DNA of 64,000 nt from Gnetum montanum (lineage: Eukaryota; Streptophyta; Gnetopsida; Gnetales; Gnetaceae), in NCBI GenBank assembly GCA_015680685.1, contig MNCI01020827.1:319051-383050 (forward strand), written 5' to 3'. Positions 11,180 to 21,860 of this stretch are shown here, piece after piece (position 1 is the first letter of the stretch; each line of letters opens with the position of its first letter). A program made the translations under genes and the position numbers. The notes beneath the pieces were generated by a model that did not search any database, had not been told where the DNA came from, and saw only the letters and a program-made list of their open reading frames with translations.

Positions 11180-12683
11180 TATAGCAACTGAAAATGTCAG
11201 TGGCTGGAACACTGAGGGATTGATGGGCACATAGCCTAACCCCACATCCACATGAGGGCTTGCTACAGGTGGAGATGGGGGTGCCCTGAATGATCTTGTC
11301 GATAGAACTGGGACTTTACTAAATGTAATCAAGGTTTTGGATGCAACTGAAGTGCAACATGGTTAGTCATGATGCTGATGTGAAATGGTGCTAAGTGTCC
11401 TAGTAGTGTTCGTGATGTTAATGGTGTTAGTGGTGTTGATGATGTCAACAGTGTTAACAGTGTAGAGTCATGGGTGCCCAAGGGGGCAAGTGTGGTCAAG
11501 AATTTTGGTGAAAATTAGGGTGTCAATGTGCGAAGACTACCATCCAAGCATAGTTGTAACATGACCATTCATTAAAAAAAAAGCAAAAATACAAAGAAAG
11601 TGCAAAAAATGCAAGAGAGAAATAGAACACCACCCCAAATGGGGTTGAGCATAATTAACACAAAAAGGGGTGAGAAGGTACGTGGTGTACCACAAGCATA
11701 GTGAAGAGTATAATCATAGTCTTAGAGGTGTCTAGCCATGAAGACTAGTGCTCCCCGTCATGTCTATGTATGTCGGGTTGGCCATCGTGGTATACCGTGG
11801 GCTGTGGTATTCTATTAGGTTGTGGTGGGCTATGGTATGCAACTCTACCTCTCTCCAGTTTGCCAGTGTGCCTTTTCTCAGTGTGCTCAAAATGCCAAAA
11901 TGTCAAATTTTGAATTTGCCAACCAAAATTTTTTCCCATCCCTAAAACATAAAGGGCTAGGGTATTTATAGGGCTAGGGTTATCATGAAACATGGAGAGA
12001 CTACCACGTGGTAGTGGAATGGTTAGGACTACATTGTCTCCTAGCTACACTCTACACTAAGGCTTGTGGTATTATGCTCTACTATTCTCCAAGGCTATGA
12101 GACTATGACTATGCTGCCAACTACATGTGCATGTGCCCAGAGGATCACAATGTACCAACAAAAATGCAACTTTAGAGACTATGCTCTAGGACTACACTCT
12201 CCACTATCTTGAGTAAGGTTAAGCATAGTTATAATTTTGGGGATAAAAGGGGATACAAAAAAAACACATGTTGCTAACTATGCTTGCTGGAAATGTGTTT
12301 GTAATGAGGTGAATGCTAGTACTATGTTGTGGAGGCCTTTAAAGACTATTCTGGTTGACTACACCTGACTACGCTCTAGATTGGGGGAGAGTATAGTCCA
12401 ACAATTAAAATAATTTTGTAAAAAATGGCTATGTGCTAACTACTCTCTTCATGGGAGGCTAACTACGCTCCTAACTTGGGATGAGCATAGTCCCAACACT
12501 TGGAAAAAATTTGTAAAAATTGGCTATGTGCTAACTACACTCTTCACAGGAGGCTGACTATGCTTTGAGGCAATGGAAAGTGTAGTCCTAGCACTTAATA
12601 AAAATTTGTAGAAAGTGGTCTCATGCTGACACTTAGGAAAATTTGTAGTTAAGAAGCTATAGCGCAAATTTAATGGTGTTTCA
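11180..12683 (-). repeat. 5' LTR of Tat/Ogre-like element 1
   Basis: This is the 1504-bp partner of 3392-4901, with matching termini (tatagcaac versus tgtagcaac at one end, gtgtttca at the other). It is followed by the target duplication aaagt at 12684-12688. Confidence 0.85.
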
Positions 12684-12927
12684 AAAGTCAACCCAAAGGA
12701 CCAAGGCTATTAAAAGGTAATGGAGAATTAAACATGATCAAGGGCATCAAGATACTTTACTTAACAAATTTGTAAGAGGAAGTCATGCATTGGACATTAG
12801 AGATGTTTGGTTCAAAGGAGATTCCTCAAAAGAGGAAACACATTCCTTAGCTCTTTAGACATCATCAACATGACAAGTAGGTAGAGGCAAGTTTTTCTTT
12901 TTCTTTTCAAGGTTTAATAAAGACTAT
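12684..12927 (+). pseudogene. Continuation of the Copia relic
   Basis: Removing the Gypsy insertion and one copy of aaagt joins 3391 to 12689. The joined sequence reads on from the second zinc knuckle and resembles the reverse-oriented Copia just downstream of its own second knuckle; both have an 'IKGIKILY'/'VKGIKTL' phrase. A pyrimidine-rich run (12893-12908) precedes the Athila insertion at 12928. What follows the Athila element (26471 on) is not recognisably Copia internal sequence. Confidence 0.5.
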
Positions 12928-13816
12928 TGATGAAGCATTCAATCGCTACGTCGACTGGGCCACATTCACGAAGCCTCGTTAATGCAGTTGCATCAACGTG
13001 ACCCCATCAACGCATCTTTGCAAGCATTGATGTGGCCTCGTTGATGTAGAGTCCATTTCTTGCTATAAATATGTGTGCACCTACCACGTTTGTGGCATCT
13101 CTTGTTCAAATTGTAGTGAAGCTCTTGTAGTTTGCCTCCGTGAAAGCTAGAATATTTCCCAAGTGCCACAGTAGGAGTTTGAAGAATGTATGACTCTTTA
13201 TTCGAGCACTAATGTACCTAAGCCATTGGCGTGACCAACAATAAAGATGAGCTTTTTGAACATTCCTTGCAACATTTGGATTAAACTACTTAAGTGTTAA
13301 AATTTTTTAATATTTTAATAATTTTAGAAGCTTTTATTATGATTATCACTTTATAGTCAGAGTGCTTTTTATAGTTTATGAGAACCATAAGAATGACCAT
13401 CTGAAACATATATCTAACACGTGGCAACCCAGTAGTAGCTAATGTCTGGTAGCCTAGTAGTGGTTAGGACATGCTCAGGATGTGCACGAAGGATGGGATC
13501 AGTTGTTTATGCTAGGGATAGTTAAGCACAAGAGTAGAGGAATTGTAACATGATATGGCATTTCATTTCCTACACTAGAAGAACTAGACTTTAAAGATAA
13601 GAAGAAAACACATAAAAATCATATGCCTCGGTCTCACTTAACTATTATGTGAGAATGTCACAAGTGAGGTTGAGAGGACAATGACCGTTCTAACTGAGGT
13701 TTTGCTAAGTAGAATTCCATGTACATAAGTGCCTGCAGTCTTCGAAACTCAACCAGGTCATGCATGAACGCTCGTGATTTGTATGGTTGGACGTAGGGGT
13801 ACCTTGCCGCTCATCA
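12928..13816 (+). repeat. 5' LTR of Athila-type element
   Basis: This is an 889-bp LTR running from TGATGAAGC to GCTCATCA. It is a direct repeat of 25575-26465. Many differences between the two LTRs are CG versus TG/CA. Confidence 0.92.
13064..13071 (+). promoter_or_regulatory. TATA box of Athila 5' LTR
   Basis: TATAAATA is conserved in both LTRs (the other is at 25711-25718) and follows a U3 segment rich in ACGT cores, so it is the likely LTR promoter. Confidence 0.65.
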
Positions 13817-13817
13817 T

Positions 13818-13835
13818 TGGTGCCATTGCTGGGGA
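13818..13835 (+). other. Primer binding site, tRNA-Asp, CpG-decayed
   Basis: The 18-mer tggtgccattgctgggga begins one base after the LTR end. It differs from the tRNA-Asp site typical of Athila (tggcgccgttgccgggga) at exactly three positions, each a CpG changed to TpG or CpA. Confidence 0.85.
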
Positions 13836-13978
13836 CTATTAGTCTTTTGTGTATAGTCTAGCCTTAGCAAGATCATCACTCACTTCGTTGGAACGGACCT
13901 AGAACATTGAAATCTGCTCACACTAAATGACTTAGGTAATAGTATGGCATACTTAGTTATTTATTGTTTATCACCGAT

Positions 13979-15796
13979 ATGTCTTCTTCTCACAGGCAAG
14001 ACGAATCCAACCCACAAGTGCCCTAGGAATGTCGAGTAATATATACTCATCCGGATGAGTATATACCCAACTTCACCTTCATCTTGCATCAGAATGAGTA
14101 CATGCGATGGTGGGACATGGAGGGCAATGTCATATTTCCCTTTGATCGATCGGTTCCCAAAATTCTGCTCCAAACTCTCACCAAATTGGGCATCCATTAC
14201 CGAGTGGAGGAGTACAGGATGGAGGATCACGATTATCGAGACTATTGTCCAAATGAGGCATAACATAAATACCATGAAAAAATAAAGGGCAAATAGTCTA
14301 GTAACCCTTTGTCCCTATAGACTCATCATGATGATGAGGAACCTATTCCTCATAGTTTTCGTTCTTCTGCATCTCTGCCCCTACATCAGAACATTCGATC
14401 CATCATATAGAATAGAGGTTCAAGTGATTGGGAGTTTCAAGATGCTGAGGGATCTCCCAGAGGAGATCATGGCAAAGGTGAATATGGACGTGATGATTGA
14501 GGTTGTCATCATTCCCCTCTTTCTAGCTTAGCTTCATCAGGTTCTGAATTTGATCGCAATTATTGTAGGAGGGACTGTGATGATGATGATCGAGGGAGAC
14601 GATGGGGATGGTATGACCAAGGATGTGAGTGGTCATGGAAGGATCACCATCACAAAAGGAGAGGTAGTGAGGACCATCATGGACACCATGGCTATCATTA
14701 GGACCATGACCTTGATAAACCATTGCTTTGCACTTGAAGCATGCTCAACATAGCAGAGGCAGTTCACATACCTAACAGGCATTTGCGAGATAGCCAGATC
14801 AAGTGCCTTGATATGAACAACATTCCTAGGTTTGAAGGGGGATATAACTGTGATCTGCAGACTCATCTACAATCCTTTCATAATGCTTGAACCTTGCAAA
14901 ATATCAAAAATAAATGGTAGCAACTTAAGCTGTTCCCCTAAACACTCACCAAGGAAGCAGAAAGCTGGTACCGATCTTTGGAACTAGAATCAATCAAGCC
15001 ATGGAGTACGATGTTGGAGCTCTTCAACGAAAAATACCAAACCTACTCTAGAGTGTCTAATCTAAGATGACAGATTTAGGGGTGGAAACAAGGTAGCCAT
15101 GAGCCCTTGGATGTAGCCATGAGAATATATTACTCCTTATTGCACTGATGCCCTAGTCATGGCTACTCTTAGTGGGAACAGCTCCACCAAGTTATAGATG
15201 AGCTCTGCTTTGAAACAAGAAGAACCCTTGGTGTTTATGCTCTAGGGCAGCTATTTGAGTTAAGGGCCCATCAGTTTCAATAGTTAATTGAGTAGGTAGC
15301 CAAGGAAGAGAAAGAACTATAGAAATGTAAAAGTACGGAGGAATATAATCAGGATCATTCCATATGGAAGAGGGAGGTCCAATTCTGTGAAGATAAGGAG
15401 TCATCTTTGGATGCAGCAGTGAATAGGAAGACTTTACCCATACAAAGTTTTACTTTTGAAATTTTGACTAAGGTGGACAAGATGTGGGATTCTTTGGATG
15501 AAAAATTCCAAAGTGTTCTAAGAATCGTAGCAGAATCCAAAGAACAAAGTAATGATCAGGATCAATGTAGGAGGAAAGAGGCTAAACATGCCTACCACAA
15601 GGGTAAGGGAAAGGTTGCTGTAGTAGAACTAGTTGCAGACTTGGAAACCGAAGAGGAAAATGAATGTAACATATGCCAATACGAACATCCTAAGGGATGT
15701 TGCCCCATAGTGTTACATTTGCAAGAGTTTGGGGTGTATGCTCTAAACCCTCACTTAGAAAAAAGGAAAACACCTCGAAGATTGCCCTATCCCTAA
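13979..15796 (+). pseudogene. gag: Athila-type gag, broken
   Basis: This is the gag relic. ATG at 13979 opens MSSSHRQDESNPQVP with a stop shortly after, then readable sequence to about 14266. A region rich in His, Asp and Arg follows at about 14560-14720. The capsid core is near 14840-15070 (IPRFEGGYNCD, then LTKEAESWYRSLELESIKPW and LELFNEKYQ), which is the usual Retrotrans_gag pattern. An open piece at 15407-15796 ends the protein and holds a C-x2-C-x3-H-x4-C-C cluster (CNICQYEHPKGCC, about 15668-15706) in the zinc-knuckle position. Stops are frequent between the readable parts. The gag follows the primer site by about 140 bp and is followed by a Pro/Gln-rich stretch to about 16180. Confidence 0.8.
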
Positions 15797-16189
15797 GGAA
15801 ATTTCAAGCAGTTCCACCAACAGCAAGGATATTGTCCAAGTGGAGCTCCGCCACAACTGTATGAGCACTACCAGTAATGGCAGCACCCACAGTCATGGGG
15901 GATGCCACCCCCAAGGCAGTAGTACCCTTACCGATAGCTGGATCCTTATGGGTACTATATTCAACAACTAATCTCCCCACAGGACTCTTCTAGTCATGCA
16001 ACCTTTCAAAATCATTACTACCCTCCAGAATACTTTCAAGCCCCATCTCCGTCACCCAAGGGGGAAAACCCACATCTACACTATCCTCCACCACCTCCTT
16101 CAACCACACCTATCCATCAGCCCTTAACTTAGCTACCTCCTGCTTCACCCATGTAGGGAGAAATACCTCCATAGCCGCAACAATGTAAT

Positions 16190-17100
16190 GTGATGAAGGC
16201 CATCAATTTACAGTTGGCTTCTCAGCCAAGTGGGTTAGAACCAAAGCCACGGAAATGTTCTTTCTTCTAGCTCAATAACCTAAACACACCCTCACACTCA
16301 TCTATGGCCAGTGCCCTTGCATCTCCAACTACCTTTGATATTCAATCCTTTGAGAAACCTTCAAACCAAATGCCTTCCAATGTGCAAACCATCATGCTAA
16401 CACATGCTGTGATGGACTAGATCAAGGTACATCATCTCCCTAGGAAATTGGTTGATCTAGGAAGCCCTCTCATATATCTTCATGTGGTAGGCAACCAGCC
16501 ATGCAAAGCTCTTCTAGATTCGGGGTCAAGTGTCAACCTAATTTCACATGATATGTATAAGACTTGGAACTTGCCTCCGTTGAAGAAGAGCAACATTCAG
16601 CTTGAGTTGGTAGAACTCTAGTCCATTGAGCAGACATCCATTCAAGCATGCAGTTGGTGTGCTACTGAGTCATAAATCCAACAATGCTTGTATGTAGTAG
16701 CCACTAATCAAGAAGGCACCCAATGGCTGACCGCTGACTCTAATAATAGTACCCTATTCATGGAACCCTTTGAGGGCCTTGTATGTACCTATATGGGGAG
16801 CGTAGATGAACTAGAATAGGTCCATCAACAACTTTCCACTACTAATGATGCTACCAATTAGGGAAAGCTGCAGATCCCTTAAAGCTTTAAATAGGAACCC
16901 CTAGAACTAAAGCCCTAACTAGTCAACCTGGAATATGCATTCTTGCAAAATGGTAAGCTGGTAATAATCAATGCCACTCTTACTCCTGAGTAAAAGAAGA
17001 AGTTGCTAAGGATGGTGAATAAGTGGTTGACTACCTTTTCATGGTCATATCCTGAGTTAATAGGGATTGATCCTAGGGTATGCCAACATCAATCTATAAT
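16190..17100 (+). pseudogene. Athila-type protease region, broken
   Basis: This is the aspartic protease of the pol polyprotein. The active site CKALLDSGSSVNLI is intact, with D-S-G at 16517-16525, and is preceded by the usual 'PRKLVDLGSPLIYLHVVGN'-like lead. This is the typical Athila arrangement, in which protease follows a long Pro-rich linker after gag. Stops before (near 16420) and after (from 16620) the active site break the frame. Readable sequence continues to the RT start with phrases such as 'LVIINATLTPE' and 'WSYPELIGIDPRVCQH', matching the conserved region just upstream of Athila RT. Confidence 0.8.
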
Positions 17101-17127
17101 GATCCCTCCATGAAGCCACGATGATAG

Positions 17128-17975
17128 CCGTAAAGACGATTGAATCCCAAACTAAAACAGATTGTCAAGGATGAAATTGAGCAATTTCTGAAGGTGAGAT
17201 TCATCTACCCCATTGTAGATAGTAAGTGGGTCAGCCCACTCATTATTGTGCCAAAAAAGGATGGTAAATGGAGGGTCTATATCGATTTTCAATTACTAAA
17301 TATGGCAACCTTTAAGGATCATTTTCCACTCCCATTTGTGGACCAGGTGTTGGATACCATTTTGGGGCATTGTTACTATAGCTTCCTAGATGGTTACAAT
17401 GGCTATAACCAAATCTAGATTGTACTAGAGGACTAAGCCAAGACAATGTTTACAAGTCCCTAGGGGACTTTTTCATATAGGAAAATGCCCTTTGGCCTAT
17501 GTAACACGCTCGCAACCTTCCAACACCTTGTCCTCAGCATCTTCCAACAGAAAATTGGGAATGGTGTAGAAGGTTTTATGGATAACTTCTCCACCTATGG
17601 GGAAACATTTGAGCAAGCCTTGGACTGCCTTGAGCAGGTTTGAAGTGATGTGTAGAAACTAACTTATGACTCAATTGGTAGAAGAGCCATCTTATGGTCC
17701 AAGAAGGCATTATTTTGGGGCACTGAATCTCATAAGAAGGGATTGGAGTGGATCCAGAGAAAATCAAGGTTATCTAAGGAATTACTAGTTAGCCGGGAAC
17801 TGTAAAGGATGTTCGGTCATTCCTTGGACACTCTAGTAACTATCAGTGCTTCATTGAGAATTTTTCAAAGATTGCCAAGCCATTGGTGGAGTTAACCAAG
17901 AAAGACATCCCATTTTTCTGGACTGGGGAATGTGAATCTACATTCCAAATGCTAAAGAAAAAAATCATAGAGAAT
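17128..17975 (+). pseudogene. Athila-type reverse transcriptase, broken
   Basis: This is the RT relic, which would have copied element RNA to DNA. It begins RRLNPKLKQIVKDEIEQFL and continues through SKWVSPLIIVPKKDGKWRV, IDFQLLN, DHFPLPFVDQVLD and YYSFLDGYNGYNQI, an open stretch of about 92 codons at 17140-17418. After a stop it reads MPFGLCNTLATFQ. The catalytic box is F-M-D-N at 17575-17586, where Athila elements have F-M-D-D, so the second catalytic Asp is gone (G-to-A change). The connection region keeps DVRSFLGHSSNYQCFIENFS (17800-17869), matching the conserved VRSFLGHAGFYRRFI. Several stops are TAG or TAA. Confidence 0.88.
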
Positions 17976-18540
17976 CTAATTCTATGAGCTCTTGATTGGT
18001 CTAGTGTACCACATCATGATGGATGTATCTAACTATGCGTTGGGAGCCATGCTCACATAGTTGGATGATAAAAAGCGTCCATATTACATCCACTATGTAA
18101 GCTAAAGTATTATGGGTGCTTAGCTAATTTACACCACCACCAAAAAGGAGTTAATGGTGGTGGTAGTCGCCTTGGAAAAGTTCTACCACTATGTGCCTAG
18201 ATACAAGGTGTTTATGCATACAGATCACAGTGTCATCCAATTTCTTATGAACAAACCAATGGTGAGCCCCTGTGTCATATGGTGGCTCATGATCCTTTAA
18301 GAATTCGATCTTACTATGGTGTACCAAAAGGGAACTGAGAACGTGGTTGCTAATCACTTGTCTCGATTACAATGGGACAACATGGAGGAGGAGGGCCCAC
18401 TCTCTAACCATTTTCTAGATGAACTCCTCTTTGCTAGAGCAATCGTGAAGGAGGTCCCCACAAAATCAAATTGGTTTCACAACATCCTTACCTATGTCCT
18501 TACACAAGAGCTACCCAAGGAGTTGGACCATTGGAAGAAA
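17976..18540 (+). pseudogene. Athila-type RNase H, broken
   Basis: This is the RNase H domain following RT. Recognisable blocks are MMDVSNYALGAML (first acidic residue in the M-D-V-S-N-Y motif, where C-D-A-S-D-Y is usual), TTTKKELMVVVVALEKFYHY, KVFMHTDHSVIQFLMNK and KGTENVVANHLSRLQ. The last two contain the third and fourth acidic or His positions, T-D-H and V-A-N-H (usually V-A-D-H), so one catalytic Asp appears to be Asn. The open part from 18316 to 18543 continues into the linker to integrase. Stops occur near 18058, 18104 and 18299. Confidence 0.8.
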
Positions 18541-19695
18541 TAACAGTTTCTTCACAAAGCCAAGCACTTCATGGAAATTAATGGACACCTTTACAAGGTG
18601 TGTGTGGATGGCTTGGTTTATGGTGCATCCCTGATGTAGATCAATTGTGCATCCTCTAGGATGCCCATGAGGGCCCTTGTGGGGGCCATTATGCAAGATG
18701 GTGCATGGCCATTAAGATCCTACTCATAGGATACTACTGGCCTACACTCTTCAAAGATGCTCAATGGTTCATCTACTCCTATTATCGATGTCAAAGATAT
18801 GGTGGGATGATGACGAGAATGGAGGGACCTCAATAGTGGATTTAGCCACTTGAACCCTTCGACATTTGGGGCACCAACTTCATGGGTCCCATCGCACCCA
18901 TGTCAAACAGGAAGGCGTATATCATTGTTATGGTGGACTATTGCACCAAGTGGATAGAGGCGACAGTCGTCACCAACTTTTCCTCAACCATAGCTACATG
19001 GTTTGTTCAATAGCAAATCATGAACAGGTTTGGGGTGCCTCATGCACTCATTTCAGATAATGACACTCACTTCACAAGTGCTACTTTTCGTAAACTCATG
19101 CAGCATTTGGGAGTAGAACATAAACTAACAACACCCTATCACCCCCAAGCTAATGAGCAAGCCAAAGTCACAAACCAGGAGATTACAAAAATCCTAAGTA
19201 GGAGGATTAGCAAATATAGGAGGGATTGGAGCACAAAACTTAACGATGTTCTCTGGGCCTACTGCTCAACCTGAAAACTTCCTATCGGCTACTCCCTTTA
19301 CAAGTTGGTGTATGAAAAACTATCAATGCTTCCAATTCAGGCAGAACTCTGAACACTATCCACTGCAAGTGACTTAGGTCTTGACTTATCCCTGGCATAA
19401 TGAGAACGGTTCATCAACTTAAATATGCTAGATGAGAATCGATTAGTAGCCCTATCATCAAATGAGGTACATAAGGCATATAACAAACAAAATCATAACC
19501 TTAGGATTTAGAAGGTAACATTTTAACGTGGAGATAAGGTTCTCTATTGGAACCCTACACATGTGCCACAACAGACTAAGTTCCAAACACTGTGGGAGGG
19601 GCCTTATATAGTTTTCGAGACCTTTCCATTTGGGGCCCTACTCATACACAAACTTGAAGACCCAACGAAAACACATTTGGTCAACATGCAATAAT
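18541..19695 (+). pseudogene. Athila-type integrase, broken
   Basis: This is the integrase relic. The HHCC zinc region is spread over two frames, with 'DAHEGPCGGHYARW' and 'YYWPTLFKDAQWFIYSYYRC' followed by CQRYG (about 18660-18810). The catalytic core reads EPFDIWGTNFMGPI, where the first catalytic Asp is Asn (18876-18878). The second Asp is kept in LISDNDTHF (19056-19058). The catalytic Glu is Lys in HPQANEQAKVTNQEI (19164-19166). The triad is therefore N, D, K. The piece 19020-19274 is open. The C-terminal part keeps GDKVLYWNP and LWEGPYIVFETFPFGA (about 19530-19640). There is no sign of a chromodomain. Confidence 0.88.
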
Positions 19696-21370
19696 TAAAA
19701 TGCTTCCATGAACTACACCAACCCAGTTTCATTACCATTTCATCAAATGATCAGCCACATTTCATTTTTCGAATCTCCTCCTCCAAGCTTAGTCGTGGGG
19801 GAGATCGCTACCCATACTAAAAAAGTTGTCCTAGCCTCTCAGGTCTTTTCTTTATTTTTTGTTTTATACATTTTTGTTTTACACCATTGTTCGTACATTT
19901 GACATTTCTTACCTACTCTTTCTCTTTTGTCATTATGTTTTATTTTATGTTAGTTATTTCCCTCTATTTATTTTCGCTAATAAAGTTATCTTATTACCAC
20001 AGGATGTGATGGTGAGATGGTTGCGCCCAATGGGGGCATGCTTATGAAGGGTTTTCTACTATATTTAAGTTCTTACCTTAGCATTTTAGTTTCAAGAAGC
20101 TAAGTTATACTTTCACTTCATTTAACAGGCAATGAGTCCACATCATCCACCCATCCACACACTCTATGGTTTTTCCTATTGTGGAAACATGCAATCTCTC
20201 TTTCATTCAATACAACTTTAATTAATTTGTGGCTTGCATATGTTCCAAACTTGAGAAGGATCCAATGGGTTGAATAGGGTATGATTTCAAGGGAATGCAA
20301 CATTCTTTGTACTTCTCTGTTCCCTTGAATGCGAATGTGTTCTCATGGACTTCTTACCATTCCATATCCCTTCATATAGGAAGCTAAATAGTAATCTGTC
20401 CTCACATGGTGTGGTCCTCATCATTCAAAAAAAAAAAACAAAAAAACAAAAAAACAACAAATGATGAGGATTCAAAGCACACCCCTTGGACAAAATCAAT
20501 GTGCAAATGCTTGGGTCTTTGCATGGTGTAGTTCCCAGTCAAAAAACAAAAAAAAAAAAAATGAAAAAAAAACCAACATGGGAATTCAAAGCACACCCCT
20601 TAGACCAACTATAAAGGGCTACAAGGACTAGGGATGGGACTTGTCTTGTCCCCTCTCACTCATGCCCTTTCTCACTTCCTATGTCTCACCCATTTTGGAA
20701 TGGTGGTTGTTTTGTGATAGCACTTGTATTTTAAGGGACGACCTAGTCTTAGAATGTTGATGCGAAGCCACTAAACGTGGTTGGTTTTGGTTTGGATTGA
20801 GGATGGATCCTATTGGGTCACTTAATCATGAACTTCACAAGGGATTTCATGTGACCATGATTTAGAATTCCATTTCACATGTTCCATTCCCTTCCTCAAT
20901 TACTCTTCGTTATTCACCTCACTATTTGTTTTATGTTTTGATCGTTTGTCTTGGTTTGCTAGAACTCGTAAATCCTTCGATTGGTTCTTGTGGGTGTGAG
21001 TATTAACTTTTGATGGTTGTTAATTAACTATGGGATCCACGAACTCCTATGTTGACAATGTGTAAGGGCACATAAGGCTAAAGCATGCTATGGGGAGGAC
21101 TCACTTACACATCCTTTGGTCTTAGTTGTTAATCTCCTACCCCATTGATATAGTTGGTCGATCATTTTTATGCTGCCCATCATGTGGCTCTTCATCCACC
21201 AAGTTCCTTATTATGCCATTCTCCTCACTCTGCCTCTTCTTTGGACACTGACATCCCTTCCTTGTGGTTCCATCATGTTCTTGAGTCTCTTAACTTTTTC
21301 CTGACTCCAGTCTTATGCCAAAACTTGCAGATTTGGGCCTTTAACTCCTCGGTCAACGGTGGTCAATGTA
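19696..21370. other. Spacer between Athila pol and second ORF
   Basis: No domain is recognisable. At about 20429-20605 two A-rich runs each precede a direct repeat, gattcaaagcacacccctt (20470 and 20584, the second with one difference). The rest is AT-rich or pyrimidine-rich, as in the long pol-to-ORF2 spacers of Athila elements. Confidence 0.5.
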
Positions 21371-21465
21371 GCTAAATAGATGCATCGATGCGGCCCCATA
21401 TACAAAGTGCCCTGCATCGATGCAGCCCTGTTTATGTAGCCCCATTGACGCAGTGCCTAGGCCCC

Positions 21466-21473
21466 TATATATA
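21466..21473 (+). promoter_or_regulatory. Candidate internal TATA box
   Basis: TATATATA lies 388 bp upstream of the second ORF, after two copies of gcatcgatgcggcc/gcatcgatgcagcc (21383 and 21415) that recall the 'gcattgatgtggcc' spacing upstream of the LTR TATA box. It could be an internal promoter for the second ORF. The assignment rests on motif and position only. Confidence 0.3.
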
Positions 21474-21858
21474 CCTACGTTGTGCCTTAGAATGTCCATT
21501 TGCTCATAATGCTAGGGGAGTTTTTCAAGTTTTGCGCATCCAATCTCCTTCCCAAGCACATTACCATCCGACCACTTATCCACATCTACCCATTCCTTCA
21601 CTCTTTTGCTATCAGTGGTATGCTCTACATCGTGGGGGCCTAGGGACACGATGGTTAATCAAAACTTACTGCATCCTAGGGTTAATGAAAACTCAATGCA
21701 CCCTAGGGTAATCCAAACACCTAGGGCTAATCAAACACCACCTTAGATCAAACAAAATATACCTATCATTGTCACAGCCAAGCCATCATGAGAAGGTATC
21801 TTATTGCCATTTTGGGAAAACACACACACATTTTAATTCATGGTTATGTTGTGATTGC

Positions 21859-21860
21859 AG
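21859..21860 (+). other. Candidate 3' splice site before second ORF
   Basis: The sequence ttatgttgtgattgcag ends in AG directly before ATG 21861, which opens the long stop-interrupted frame. A spliced subgenomic mRNA of the env type would explain this. The donor is not identified. Confidence 0.35.

Larger units (their letters stand above)
3392..12683 (-). mobile_element. Tat/Ogre-like Gypsy element lacking RT and INT
   Basis: The left and right ends are direct repeats (3392-4901 and 11180-12683, about 1.5 kb each). The element is flanked by a perfect 5-bp target duplication, aaagt (3387-3391 and 12684-12688). Read on the minus strand, it runs 5' LTR, primer site, gag relic (10772-8557), aspartic protease relic (7915-7373), a ~30-bp minisatellite (6965-6168), about 1.2 kb without domains, polypurine tract, 3' LTR. 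I found no reverse transcriptase, RNase H or integrase, so this copy was non-autonomous or lost them by deletion. The gag and protease style is Tat/Ogre. It sits inside the Copia relic that begins at 611. Confidence 0.85.

Noticed and set aside
20429-20580. A-rich runs as poly(A) tails of LINE or SINE insertions
   Set aside because: Both lie inside the Athila spacer next to an internal direct repeat, with no TSD or LINE/SINE body.
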